64,000 bases of DNA from a bacterium 1XD42-54 (GCA_003612585.1 RAZH01000007.1:1-64000), one strand, 5' to 3'; shown: positions 16,881 through 25,757, counted from the first letter of the stretch. Notes: generated by a model from the letters alone, not told the origin. A program made the numbers and translations.

Positions 16881-18577
16881 AGCCCCACACTCCTTTCTTC
16901 CGGTATCTTTATGTAAATCTCCGTTCCTATTCCCTCACGGCTTGTAACACGGAACACATAATTCTTTCCATATAAAAGTGTAATTCTTTCTACAACATTT
17001 TTAATTCCATATCCCTTGCTGTTGTACTGCACAAGTGCATCTGCCTTTTCCTGTGTCATGCCCACACCATTGTCCCGTACAATAAGTACCATGGCATCCC
17101 CTTCTTTCCCGGCATACAAAGACAGAAGCTTGTCTCCCTCCTCCTTCAAATCCAGGCCATGTTCCAGCGCATTTTCCACAAGCGGCTGTAATACCAGCTT
17201 GGGCATCTGCCAGTTCATAATCTGTTCATCCAGATCCCACGCCACCTTAAAACAGTAATCATGCATGATCAGCTGAATATCGAGATATGCACGGATATTT
17301 CTGAGTTCCCCTTCTACTGTAATAATGCTGGAACCGCGGTTCAGTGTGGTTCTGTAAAATTCCGCCAGACGCAGCGTAATGCTGCTAACCTCATCCGCCC
17401 CTGCATCCAACGCTTTCCAGTTGATAATAGACAGGGAATTATACAGAAAATGCGGATTGATCTGTGCCTGAAGCGCTTTCATCTCCAGATCCCGCCTTGC
17501 AATTTTCTCGTTATATACGGCAATCTTCAATTCATCAAGACGAAGGACCATTCGATGAATGTTTTCCACAAGAGCGCCGATCTCATCCATGGCGCCATTG
17601 TACTGTTCCAGAACCGTTCTTCCCTTGTCTTCATTGGCTCCGATCTGGCTGACTGCCTTTGTCAGCTGACCGATCCGCTTCACCAACAACTTTGCCAGCA
17701 GAGCTGACATGACCACCGCATAAGCCAGGCAAAGGATCAGAATCAGGCTGCTGGATTTCAGTGTATCCAAAAGCGCGTCGCTGATTGCATACTTGGGGAG
17801 GTTACTGATCAGTGTCCAGCCCGTATATTCTATCTCTGATACAATCGCCGCATCCTGGCTTTCTTTTTCCGGCTGTCCGTACTTTTCCCCGATCCGTTCC
17901 TTGTCGCTGGAATACAAAATTCTTCCGCTATTCTCCAAAAGACTGACGCTTTCACCCGGAACAGTTACTACCCCGTCCAGACGTTCAAAAAACGTATCAT
18001 AGTCAAAACTTGTAACCAGAACTGCTTTCATTTCCATATAGCGAGTCACTGGCCGGACATAATAAACGAGACAGTCATCCACAGATACGTGCCATGTTTC
18101 TTCCGGCTCTTTCCCATCAAAACACTCCTGATACCACGTCTCTTTTTCAAGCTGATAAAAAGGCGCGATTGTCTCTCCGTGTTCTATATCTGAATTTTTC
18201 AGATAAATCGTTATACTTTGTATCATCGGATGATAGTACATATTGGTCTGCAAAAGCGGATCAACCGTATCGCGGCAGGCGCGGTACACTTCATACAGAT
18301 TTCGCCCGTCAAACGCCAGAACATTTTGCAGATCCTCAATGGACAACATATAATCAATGACATGCTCGTACAGCTCAATCCGGCTGTCCAGCTCCTGATT
18401 GATCTGGCGCAACTGCGCCTCTTTTGACAGCTCTATGTTTGTATACACAAATCGCTCAGAGTCTGAATAAAACACAATCGCACACAAAAACAACGGAACT
18501 GCTGAAACAACCAGCATTGCCAGAAATACTTTGTATTGATATCTGAGATTTTTCACATGCTCAGCCAAGATCTTCAT
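16859..18577 (-). CDS. YesM-type sensor histidine kinase
   Basis: The 572-residue membrane kinase has a first membrane helix at about 18-38, a large extracellular sensor part, a second helix near 278-298 and a HAMP linker. A His-kinase domain (PF06580 type) follows, with NPHFLYNS and the phospho-acceptor His near 376. A C-terminal ATP-binding domain has an N-box VENALEHG and a G-box DNGVGM. Kinases of this type usually sense extracellular sugars or their binding proteins. It overlaps the response regulator by 17 bp and the binding protein by 22 bp, so the three form one unit. Confidence 0.93.
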   Translation of the reverse strand: MKILAEHVKNLRYQYKVFLAMLVVSAVPLFLCAIVFYSDSERFVYTNIELSKEAQLRQINQELDSRIELYEHVIDYMLSIEDLQNVLAFDGRNLYEVYRACRDTVDPLLQTNMYYHPMIQSITIYLKNSDIEHGETIAPFYQLEKETWYQECFDGKEPEETWHVSVDDCLVYYVRPVTRYMEMKAVLVTSFDYDTFFERLDGVVTVPGESVSLLENSGRILYSSDKERIGEKYGQPEKESQDAAIVSEIEYTGWTLISNLPKYAISDALLDTLKSSSLILILCLAYAVVMSALLAKLLVKRIGQLTKAVSQIGANEDKGRTVLEQYNGAMDEIGALVENIHRMVLRLDELKIAVYNEKIARRDLEMKALQAQINPHFLYNSLSIINWKALDAGADEVSSITLRLAEFYRTTLNRGSSIITVEGELRNIRAYLDIQLIMHDYCFKVAWDLDEQIMNWQMPKLVLQPLVENALEHGLDLKEEGDKLLSLYAGKEGDAMVLIVRDNGVGMTQEKADALVQYNSKGYGIKNVVERITLLYGKNYVFRVTSREGIGTEIYIKIPEERSVGLCAMTEK

Positions 18578-20087
18578 CTGTACTTACGCCCTTTCGGAAC
18601 CGCTCCGGACTACAACCATAATATTCCCGAAAACTTTTTCCAAAATAAGAAGCGTTCGTAAAACCGACCTCCCGGCATATCTGGTTCACTTTCATACTCG
18701 TATTCTGTAAAAGATCCCTGGCCCGTTCCAGACGATAGGCACGAATAAAATGGCTCAGTCCTTCTCCTGTTTCCTTTTTAAAAATGTAACTCATATATCC
18801 TGGTGAAAGGAAGACCCCTTCACTCAGAATCTCAACACTCAGTTCCTCCGCATAATGTTCGTAGATATAGCTTTTCACCTTCTCCACATCGCTGCCCGCA
18901 CTGCTCTTGTTTGCAAACATGATTTGCTCATAGTCATGAATATTTTCCTCAAGAATCTTCAAAATTTCCTGTATCGTGGTACACATATACAGTTTCTCTA
19001 TGGTCTGATTACACTTTTCTGCTGAAAAACGCAGCTCCCGGTACAATGCTTTAATCACATTGGAGCAGGAAAACTTTACATAAATATGTGAAAAGCTCCC
19101 TACACTCTGCCAAAGCTGCGAAAGCTTCTGAAAATGTTCCCACAGATGCTTGATATCTCTTAACCGGATATCTTCCTCCATCCACTCAAACAACTGAGCA
19201 ACAATCTCATAATTATCTTTATCTTTGAGCTCCATAGCCGGAACAAAAACCCACAGATCCTGCCGATAAAAACGATTCTCCATCAAAGACTCTGTTTCCT
19301 GAAACGCTTCCGGCATCTTCAAACCATGCTGTAACGGACTGCTCACAGCCACATAGCATCCAACCCGAAACTGGCGCATCATATACTCATGGATATGCTG
19401 TGCCATAACCCGAAAATTTGCCTTTACACGCCCGTCAAACAACAGCATGGTCCGGCTGGCCTCCAGATTCAGATAATGAAACGGCAGCTTCAGCTCTTCT
19501 AAAAGCTTCCCTTGAAAGTCATCGCCGCATGTCTCAAAAAAATCTGTTATTGTCTCAATCAAAAGCATCTGTCTGACGCCCTGCCACCATTTCACATCAA
19601 TCACATCTGCCGCCTCAGCCATTACCTCCGGCCGTCCTGTATAAATAAATTTCTGAAGAAAATACTCACCGAGAAAATCCTGATTTTTCCGGCGCAGCTC
19701 CGTACGATGTTCCCGCTCCTCTGCCAACTGCATTGCCTCGAGGAAAACTCGGCGTAGCTCTGCCGGGTCAATTGGTTTGAGTACGTAATCCTTTACTCCG
19801 CTTTTCATTGCGCTTCTGGCAAATTCAAAGTCACTGTACCCGCTGATAATGATAATTGCTGTGTCCGGGCTAATCTCTTTTGTTCGCTCCGCAACTTCCA
19901 GGCCAGTCATAAACGGCATTTTGATATCACAAAACAACAGATCCGGCTTATGTTCCTGTACCATCTGAAGTGCCTCTCTACCATTTGACGCTTCCAGCAG
20001 GTTTAATTCCATGGCCTCACGCCGCAGCAGTGTTTTTATTCCGTTTCTTTCAATTCTCTCATCGTCCGCAATCAAAATAGTTCTCAC
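18561..20087 (-). CDS. YesN-type response regulator with AraC HTH
   Basis: The 508-residue regulator has a receiver domain at 1-120 with the acidic pair DD at 8-9, phospho-acceptor Asp 54 in FCDIKMP and the Lys of VLKP near 104. A middle region of unknown role follows, then two AraC-type helix-turn-helix motifs at about 400-505 ending CSPERFRKG. It starts with GTG at 20087 behind GGAGAG. It is the first gene of the signalling operon and has its own promoter. Targets are not visible, but both neighbouring loci encode pili and are candidates. Confidence 0.93.
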   Translation of the reverse strand: MRTILIADDERIERNGIKTLLRREAMELNLLEASNGREALQMVQEHKPDLLFCDIKMPFMTGLEVAERTKEISPDTAIIIISGYSDFEFARSAMKSGVKDYVLKPIDPAELRRVFLEAMQLAEEREHRTELRRKNQDFLGEYFLQKFIYTGRPEVMAEAADVIDVKWWQGVRQMLLIETITDFFETCGDDFQGKLLEELKLPFHYLNLEASRTMLLFDGRVKANFRVMAQHIHEYMMRQFRVGCYVAVSSPLQHGLKMPEAFQETESLMENRFYRQDLWVFVPAMELKDKDNYEIVAQLFEWMEEDIRLRDIKHLWEHFQKLSQLWQSVGSFSHIYVKFSCSNVIKALYRELRFSAEKCNQTIEKLYMCTTIQEILKILEENIHDYEQIMFANKSSAGSDVEKVKSYIYEHYAEELSVEILSEGVFLSPGYMSYIFKKETGEGLSHFIRAYRLERARDLLQNTSMKVNQICREVGFTNASYFGKSFREYYGCSPERFRKGVSTDEDLG

Positions 20088-20127
20088 TGTGCTTCTCTCC
20101 AGATTCTTTTTTGAATATTATTACAAT

Positions 20128-20156
20128 ATTATACAAGTTTCCGTTATATATTACAA
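20128..20156 (-). promoter_or_regulatory. promoter of the YesN-YesM-binding protein operon
   Basis: TTGTAA (20151-20156) and TATAAT (20128-20133) are spaced 17 bp on the minus strand, 40 bp before the GTG start of the regulator. Confidence 0.7.
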
Positions 20157-20235
20157 GCTCGCCTCCGGAAATTCGGTATTTTTTTCAATTCTTGTCACAT
20201 TTTTTGTAACCTTCCCGTGACACCAAAATTACAAT

Positions 20236-20288
20236 AAAAAATTGTGTTTTCTGCTGCCTGCAAAACTGCAGTCAAACAGAAAACACAA
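20236..20288 (-). terminator. terminator after the second pilin gene
   Basis: On the minus strand TTGTGTTTTCTG pairs perfectly with CAGAAAACACAA across a 23-base loop, followed by a TTTTTT run. It separates the second pilin from the signalling operon. Confidence 0.8.
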
Positions 20289-20295
20289 GAATCAA

Positions 20296-22374
20296 TTACT
20301 GTTCTTTTGCTTTTCGGCCCATTTTCCACATAACCAGAAGCAGCAACATGACCAGGGCTCCTCCCAATACACACAAAAATTCCAGAACAGGCGTATCATC
20401 CCCCGTACGTACAGTAGACGAACCTGCAGAACCATTATTTTTCTGATCCACGACAGGATTCTCCGATTCACGTTCTTTGACCTCTTCCGGGTATGTATTG
20501 ATAATGGTTACTTCTTCTGATGCATTTGCAGCGGACATCCGTACACTGGTCTTATCCAGCGACACAGCAAACTCCAGGCGTGAAGCTCCGTCATACACGT
20601 TTCCATTTCTGTCCGTCTCGGCCACATAGTAAACGATTTCCGCATCCGGATCAGCTCCGAGAGATACCGGAACCGTTACGCTCAAAGTCTCTGCCCCATC
20701 CATATTCAGCGTAATCAGGTCCCCGTACTGCTCCGTATAATTTTTGTCTGTATAGACTGCCGCATAAAAGACTTGATCAGTACCATACGGCGTAGAGCCT
20801 TTCAGAACCTTTTTCGTGATAGTCAGCTCACCCTCGTAATAATATCCCTGCGGAATCTCGTGGAATACATTCCGCAAGCCTATGCTTCCCTCCTGCCCTT
20901 GTGTCAGACTGATCTCATGCCCGTCCGGATATTCCGGAACAAACAGACAGTCTTCATAAAGGCCGCTTTCCATAAAGTTTCCAAATGCATCCGTCTCACC
21001 CACATAGTACGTCCTTCCTATCTCAAGATTTTCAAAAATGGCAGACGTACTACTGCCTTGCTGACAGTGAAGCGGCTCTACATCACTAATTCGGTTTTGT
21101 CTTTCTGCATCTGCAAACAACGCTACATAAAACAGAGCATCTTCCACCATCAGACGATCTCCATTCAGATCGCACAATTCCTTGGTCACAATCAGGCGCC
21201 CTGAAGTCTCTTCCTGGCGTTCATCCACCATCGTAACCTCATTGACCGTATCCGCTGCATCGCTGAGCGTCAGTTTTACATCCTGCGCAACTGCATAACC
21301 GTCCGGCGCTTCAAGCTCGCTGATATAATATTCACCGGCTGCCAGGCCTTTCAGCTCATACGGCTGATCGGTAGTCACAAAAGAATACTTTGCATTTCCA
21401 TTTTCGTCCAGAATAATCTGCCCGTTTGCATCCTTCACCACCAGTCTTGCTCCCGCAACAGGTTGTCCCTCACGATCTACTTTATGAACGCGCAGGGTTG
21501 TTCTCTGATTCACAATCTGTACCGCTGCCACTGCGCCTGATTCTTCCTGGTATATTCCTTCTATCTCCACCACAGTTCCCGGCTCTTCTATTAGAAACTC
21601 ATGCGGAGTTGTATTCAAAATACAACCGGATGGTGCCTGTGTCTCCACTAGGCGGTAAAGCCCCATTGACAGATCGCTTAACACAATCTGTCCGCTTTCA
21701 TTTGACACGAGATCTGCATCAAAATCTTTCCAATAAAAAACACCATCCTCATCAGATTCTGCCGCCGCATCATCCGGGACATTCCCATCTGCCGGATACG
21801 TTTTTTTCTGCAGTACAAAATGTGCCTGTCCAAGCACAGTTCCGCTTTCATCCGTCTTTGTGGCAATCACTGCACCTCCCGGCAGAGAATACTTCGGTGA
21901 AATCACGATATCATAGACCGAACCGCCCCCATCCTCTGTCAGATACGGCACCGGTATCAGCGCCGGCTGTAATACCACACTTTGAAAACCATCCGTCTGC
22001 GCACTAAGATAAAGTCCCGGCGTAAGCTTTTCAAAACGCACCTCTGCACGCTCACTTACCTGCCCTTTTTGTCCCTCCACGTTCTGCTCAGCCACGTATG
22101 TCGCCAGGCGCTCTGCCGCTCCCTGCATCTGTGAGCTGTCACGCAAATCAGTAATTACGATCCCGCACTCCGCAAACGTATCCTGAAATACATACCCCTC
22201 AGAATCCGTATAGTCTGCTACCGTATACAGCGACACTTCCGCACCAACTGCTTCCTGCGGCATCTGAAGCACAACAGAGCCTTCGTTCTGTGCCTGTACC
22301 GATATCCCTCCCAAAGCCAGCAACGACGCCATCCAGATGCCGCCTGCCACATCTTTCCATCCTGATCTTCTCAC
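20296..22374 (-). CDS. Cna-B/SpaA-type surface pilin with VRTGD sorting signal
   Basis: The 692-residue protein has a signal peptide (about 1-29), a first fimbrial-type domain and several SpaA/Cna-B prealbumin-like domains with E-box sequences such as YRLVETQAPSG and YYISELEAPDG. A C-terminal anchor follows: VRTGD (655-659), a hydrophobic stretch and the tail GRKAKEQ. The signal is not LPXTG, which suggests a dedicated sortase; a class C sortase is encoded 87 bp upstream. The start codon is GTG at 22374 with AAGGAG upstream. The protein is probably a major or minor subunit of a second fibre. Confidence 0.88.
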   Translation of the reverse strand: MRRSGWKDVAGGIWMASLLALGGISVQAQNEGSVVLQMPQEAVGAEVSLYTVADYTDSEGYVFQDTFAECGIVITDLRDSSQMQGAAERLATYVAEQNVEGQKGQVSERAEVRFEKLTPGLYLSAQTDGFQSVVLQPALIPVPYLTEDGGGSVYDIVISPKYSLPGGAVIATKTDESGTVLGQAHFVLQKKTYPADGNVPDDAAAESDEDGVFYWKDFDADLVSNESGQIVLSDLSMGLYRLVETQAPSGCILNTTPHEFLIEEPGTVVEIEGIYQEESGAVAAVQIVNQRTTLRVHKVDREGQPVAGARLVVKDANGQIILDENGNAKYSFVTTDQPYELKGLAAGEYYISELEAPDGYAVAQDVKLTLSDAADTVNEVTMVDERQEETSGRLIVTKELCDLNGDRLMVEDALFYVALFADAERQNRISDVEPLHCQQGSSTSAIFENLEIGRTYYVGETDAFGNFMESGLYEDCLFVPEYPDGHEISLTQGQEGSIGLRNVFHEIPQGYYYEGELTITKKVLKGSTPYGTDQVFYAAVYTDKNYTEQYGDLITLNMDGAETLSVTVPVSLGADPDAEIVYYVAETDRNGNVYDGASRLEFAVSLDKTSVRMSAANASEEVTIINTYPEEVKERESENPVVDQKNNGSAGSSTVRTGDDTPVLEFLCVLGGALVMLLLLVMWKMGRKAKEQ

Positions 22375-22461
22375 GGTCCTCTCTCCTTATATAATAGTTA
22401 TTTTTTTCCAAAACACAAAAAAACGATTATCTGTGACCAGAGCCCTGATTCCCCCCATGTT

Positions 22462-23289
22462 TCACCTTGTGATAACCTCTTTGATGAAAATGACAACTCC
22501 CACAAACAGCACGAGCAATGCAACCGCTACTGTCACAATCCATAATACCATCTGAATTGGAATACCGGTTTCTTCTGTTTTTTCTTCTTGTACCGCACGC
22601 ACGCCTACTGCCTGAGGCTTATAAGACGTCCGTTCTCCCCGCACCAAAAGACGGTGCGTATTCACGCCGTATGGGGTACAGGTCTGCAATGTCACATAGT
22701 CCTTTCCCTCTGCAATCCGGATCTGCTCTGTTTCCTCCGGCAGAACGATCGTAACCTGATTCACTTCATAAGCAAGTGTCTCATCCAGTACATGCAGATA
22801 AAATCGGTCTCCCTTTTCCATCTCATCAAGCCCTGTCAGAATCCTCGCAGCCGGTAAACCACTGTGTCCGGATAACACACAGTGCGTGGATGCTCCCCCT
22901 ACCGGTAGTGACGTCTCTGGAATATGACCAATTCCCTTTTGCAGTGTTTCTTCCTCCAGCCCATGGTAAATTGGAAGATAAACATTCAGCTTCGGTATTT
23001 CCAAATAGCCGATGGCATCCGTTACAGCCAGCAAGTCTCCATAATCCGCTACTGATACTGCTTGTCCTTTATACAAGGCCTCATTGTACTGCTGTGCCTC
23101 TGCATACATGTCCTGCAGTTTCCCGCTTTCTTCCTGCGACACTGCCTGCCTGTAATCTTGAATCTCTGCCTTTGCCTGCTGCGAAAAAAGCAAATCTGCA
23201 ACAAGCGGATATCCCGCTGCAATCACCCCACAAAGAATAAGAAATAATCCTGCCAGCAGAAGCAGTAACTTTCTTTTGTAATATTTCAT
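22462..23289 (-). CDS. class C sortase, second pilus locus
   Basis: The 275-residue membrane transpeptidase has an N-terminal membrane helix (about 8-28), catalytic His in SGHSG (142), Cys in LQTCTP (204) and Arg in THRLL (213). A C-terminal membrane helix at about 247-269 completes the class C layout. It resembles the sortase at 4734-5582 closely around the active site, so the two are paralogues. Here the sortase comes before the pilin, the opposite of the first locus. Its probable substrate is the VRTGD pilin. Confidence 0.94.
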   Translation of the reverse strand: MKYYKRKLLLLLAGLFLILCGVIAAGYPLVADLLFSQQAKAEIQDYRQAVSQEESGKLQDMYAEAQQYNEALYKGQAVSVADYGDLLAVTDAIGYLEIPKLNVYLPIYHGLEEETLQKGIGHIPETSLPVGGASTHCVLSGHSGLPAARILTGLDEMEKGDRFYLHVLDETLAYEVNQVTIVLPEETEQIRIAEGKDYVTLQTCTPYGVNTHRLLVRGERTSYKPQAVGVRAVQEEKTEETGIPIQMVLWIVTVAVALLVLFVGVVIFIKEVITR

Positions 23290-23477
23290 TTCTGATCTCT
23301 CCTGTCTATTGACACGATCTGCCGTAACTTAATTTTAAAGTACCTTTTCTCCCTTGAAAATATAATAATTCTAAGATAAATATAACAAAATCCCGGTCTT
23401 TTCTTCAGGTAACACCGTATGCAACCAATTATATCCGAATTCTCTTTTGTCATGTGCACAAACGCCATGAAAGATGA

Positions 23478-23522
23478 AAAGCTGTCGCTTAAACGATAAA
23501 AACCGTAAAGCGACAGCTCTTT
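23478..23522 (-). terminator. terminator after spoIIID
   Basis: AGCTGTCGCTT and AAGCGACAGCT form an 11-bp perfect stem with a 17-base loop, ending in TTTT on the minus strand, just past the spoIIID stop. Confidence 0.75.
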
Positions 23523-23535
23523 TATTATGTCAGTG

Positions 23536-23784
23536 TTACATATGAAGATATTTTTCTTTTGTTGCCATTCCTCCACGGATATGTCGTTCCGACTTATTTA
23601 CATCCAATACGGCCCGCGCCTGGCTGGCAAGAGCAGGATTCAACTGCGACAGACGTTCTGTGATATCTTTATGTACCGTACTCTTGCTAATTCCAAATTT
23701 CTTCGCCGCATCTCTTACTGTTGCTTTACTCTCAATAATATAATTTGCTGTTCCAAGTACCCGCTCTTCTATATATTCTTTCAA
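23536..23784 (-). CDS. spoIIID: sporulation transcriptional regulator SpoIIID
   Basis: The protein is 82 residues long and begins at a TTG codon at 23784, behind GGGGGA. Known SpoIIID proteins start with the same MKEYIEERV-type sequence, so the longer ATG frame is rejected. The helix-turn-helix lies at about 22-43 with FGISKSTVHKD, and the C-terminal part holds RHIRGG and ATKEKY, both typical of the family. SpoIIID controls mother-cell genes during sporulation under sigma-E. It shows that the organism belongs to a spore-forming lineage. Confidence 0.95.
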   Translation of the reverse strand: MKEYIEERVLGTANYIIESKATVRDAAKKFGISKSTVHKDITERLSQLNPALASQARAVLDVNKSERHIRGGMATKEKYLHM

Positions 23785-23813
23785 GGAAAAATCCCCCGAG
23801 AAACCATTTTTAC

Positions 23814-23842
23814 AATGTATGCGAAGAAGCGCAAAGGTATAC
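23814..23842 (-). promoter_or_regulatory. possible sigma-E promoter of spoIIID
   Basis: On the minus strand CATACATT (23814-23821) matches the sigma-E -10 consensus CATACANT. It is preceded after 14 bp by GTATACC (23836-23842), a partial match to the -35 KMATATT. It ends 30 bp before the TTG start. Confidence 0.45.
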
Positions 23843-23919
23843 ACTATCAAGAAAAATATCTACCAAAAACAACCCCAAGCATAATACAGGGGGCTTTTCC
23901 TGTGCAAATTTATTTTTCC

Positions 23920-24016
23920 GTACTTAAAACAAGTTCATTTTTAACACAACATTTTACATGTACTTAAAATGTACTAAAGCAAAAATATTACATATTTTTA
24001 TACTGATTTTTGTACT
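23920..24016 (+). promoter_or_regulatory. promoter/operator region of the first RHH gene
   Basis: GTACTTAAAA occurs at 23920 and 23960, and GTACT again at 23971 and 24012. The 15-bp stretch GTACTTAAAATGTAC is a near palindrome. A TATACT -10 box lies at 23999-24004 without a good -35. The same layout is present before the second copy, so these boxes are candidate operators, perhaps for the RHH protein itself. Confidence 0.55.
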
Positions 24017-24029
24017 GAAAGGAAAGATT

Positions 24030-24191
24030 ATGGAAAAAGATAAGCACTTGGGTCTACGGATAGATTCTGACACTCATAAAAAACTTAAAAGCCTTGCAGA
24101 ATATGAGGGCCGTTCTATTAATGGTGAAATCCTGTATCTGATTCGTCAGGCAATCACCCGACATGAGAAAAAACACGGTTCTCTCCTCTGA
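24030..24191 (+). CDS. Arc-type ribbon-helix-helix DNA-binding protein, copy 1
   Basis: This small protein of 53 residues starts at ATG 24030 behind GAAAGGAAAG. It has an N-terminal beta strand (HLGLRID) and two helices (DTHKKLKSLAEY and SINGEILYLIRQAI), the Arc/MetJ-type fold that binds DNA as a dimer. It differs from the copy at 25889-26050 at only a few positions. No toxin gene is next to it. The upstream GTACT boxes suggest self-control. The larger function is unknown. Confidence 0.85.
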   Translation: MEKDKHLGLRIDSDTHKKLKSLAEYEGRSINGEILYLIRQAITRHEKKHGSLL

Positions 24192-24297
24192 TCCCCATTT
24201 TATCGCATGTTTTAAAACCAAGCGATTCTATCGTATCATTTAAAGCTACTTTTGTATGTCTGTTCCACATAAATATACATATCACTACATGTGCAAG

Positions 24298-24323
24298 AAG
24301 TCTGACATAAGAAGTCAGAACTT
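24298..24323 (+). promoter_or_regulatory. palindromic site before XRE copy 1
   Basis: AAGTCTGAC and GTCAGAACTT are arranged around a 7-bp spacer, immediately upstream of the weak -35 box of the XRE gene. The same arms, but a different spacer, recur at 26151-26176. Confidence 0.6.
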
Positions 24324-24326
24324 ATC

Positions 24327-24355
24327 TTTCTATTCTACTTTCCATACACTATAAT
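24327..24355 (+). promoter_or_regulatory. promoter of XRE copy 1
   Basis: TTTCTA (24327-24332), 17 bp, TATAAT (24350-24355). The -35 is poor and is preceded at once by the palindrome. Downstream TTGTCAAT and TTTGATAA form a second weak inverted repeat over the start region (24355-24383). Confidence 0.55.
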
Positions 24356-24407
24356 TGTCAATTTATTCCAAATACTTTGATAATTTACAAAAAGAGGTAG
24401 AAATAGA

Positions 24408-24656
24408 ATGTACGAACAAAACTATGGCATCATCCAAATTAAATTGGCAGAATTAATCGAGCAACGCGGTATCAGCAAAAACAAACTCTCTCATCGTGCG
24501 GAAATGCAACGTTCTCAAATTAACCAGTATTGTAATAATCAGGTCACTCGTCTGGATACCGCAGTCTTGGCAAGAATTTGCACTACTTTAGACTGCAAAA
24601 TCGAAGAGCTGCTGGAATTTGTTCCAAGTAAAATATCAAACAACAATGACCCCTGA
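24408..24656 (+). CDS. Cro/C1-type HTH regulator, copy 1
   Basis: This is an 82-residue single-domain HTH protein with the Cro/C1-type layout: KLAELIEQRGISKNKLSHRA, then the recognition region MQRSQINQYCNN and the helix LDTAVLARICTTLDCKIEELLEF. It starts at ATG 24408 with AGAGGTAG upstream. It is nearly identical to the product at 26268-26519. Such single-domain proteins often repress their own promoter. It probably acts with the RHH protein upstream, from which it is separated by 216 bp that contain its own promoter. Confidence 0.85.
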   Translation: MYEQNYGIIQIKLAELIEQRGISKNKLSHRAEMQRSQINQYCNNQVTRLDTAVLARICTTLDCKIEELLEFVPSKISNNNDP

Positions 24657-24759
24657 TATCCACTCAACAAAGAACGAAACAAACATCTTGTCTACACCTA
24701 ATGTAGATCTACGAATACCACGTCAGCACCCGGAAGACTCAATAACAAACACTATGCCA

Positions 24760-24798
24760 GCGCCAGGTTACGATCAATCTACACCTGGTGCGATTTGT
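24760..24798 (+). terminator. terminator after XRE copy 1
   Basis: GCGCCAGGT (24760-24768) and ACCTGGTGC (24783-24791) form a stem with one G-T pair, followed by a T-rich stretch. The DNA from here to 24932 is AT-rich and holds nothing else I can support. Confidence 0.65.
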
Positions 24799-24932
24799 TT
24801 TGCTCATAAGTGGCACACTCTATTTATATATATGGTAAATTTATCTGTTCTCTTAAATACATATTTGCATTTTATTTATACATTTACAAATATTAAAACA
24901 AGAACCTCATTAAATAAAATATTGTGAACAAG

Positions 24933-25757
24933 CTATGACACGGAAACTGTATCCTCCTCAACAGATTCTTGATCTGCTAGAACTTTCTCATTTTTTTCCA
25001 GTATAGGCAAATAATATGCATTCATTTCCAGCCCCTCCCTTACTTCGCGCACTTCTATCCAATAATCTCCAGTTGAAAAAGTTGTGTGTGTATCCTGGAG
25101 TGAGTACAGTTCCAATGTATCAAAATCCACCACGCAAAACGGTACGGGTATTTTATCGTCGTATTTCTTTTTTCTTATGACCTGATTTTCTAGTACGTTG
25201 TCAAGACACGACTGACAAAGATTCTCTTTCAGCAGTGTAAGATCAGGCAAAAGTCCCTCTGGCCATCGCACAGTAATGGAGGCTCGTCGTCCTGATGCCA
25301 TACTTTCCTTTTCAATTCTGATATCTCCCTTATTTACAAAGCCAAACATTGTTCTGGCACTTGATGCATTTTCTTCGCCCAAAACACCGTTGGAATTAGA
25401 ACCACCATCGCTATCTGTATTGCTTTTCTTCCTGGACTGTAAGTCAAAATCTGTCACATACCAATCGTTAAAAGAAATAACCCCAATTCCGCCAACCTGG
25501 CGATAGTAACTCAGCATAGTCCGATTATGTGATCCACAAAGAAAACAATCCTCCTGCTCCTGCAATTCTGAATCTAATTCTTTGTACTTAACTGTCACAT
25601 ATTTCTGATTCTCCTGCCACTTCCATAGCATATCCGGAACAGTAGTGCTCATCAGTGAGGTTACTGTAGCAACCAGTATATACTTCCATAGTGGAGTATA
25701 TTCTCTTTCTTCTGCAAGGTCCTCCTGAAAAAAAATTCTTACATCCCGCCAAAACAT
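24933..25757 (-). CDS. unknown membrane protein with two CxxC pairs
   Basis: The 274-residue protein matches no family I recognise. It has one membrane segment at about 24-41. A domain follows with CFLC (71-74) and CQSC (181-184), which could bind one zinc ion as four Cys ligands. A Gly/Ser/Asn-rich loop lies at about 108-130 and the C-terminus is acidic. It starts at ATG 25757 behind AAAGGAGG. It is the only gene between the two RHH-XRE cassettes and is read in the opposite direction, with its start facing the second cassette. Its promoter region overlaps the GTACT boxes of copy 2, so shared control with the second RHH gene is likely. Function unknown. Confidence 0.75.
   Translation of the reverse strand: MFWRDVRIFFQEDLAEEREYTPLWKYILVATVTSLMSTTVPDMLWKWQENQKYVTVKYKELDSELQEQEDCFLCGSHNRTMLSYYRQVGGIGVISFNDWYVTDFDLQSRKKSNTDSDGGSNSNGVLGEENASSARTMFGFVNKGDIRIEKESMASGRRASITVRWPEGLLPDLTLLKENLCQSCLDNVLENQVIRKKKYDDKIPVPFCVVDFDTLELYSLQDTHTTFSTGDYWIEVREVREGLEMNAYYLPILEKNEKVLADQESVEEDTVSVS

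Larger units (their letters stand above)
23915..24656 (+). repeat. RHH-XRE cassette, copy 1
   Basis: This segment is repeated at about 25780-26519 as a direct repeat with a period near 1.87 kb. Both coding regions, the GTACT box region, the CTGAC/GTCAG palindrome and the promoter of the second gene are conserved, while the spacer DNA between the two genes has drifted. It reads as an old tandem duplication kept by selection on both copies. Confidence 0.8.
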
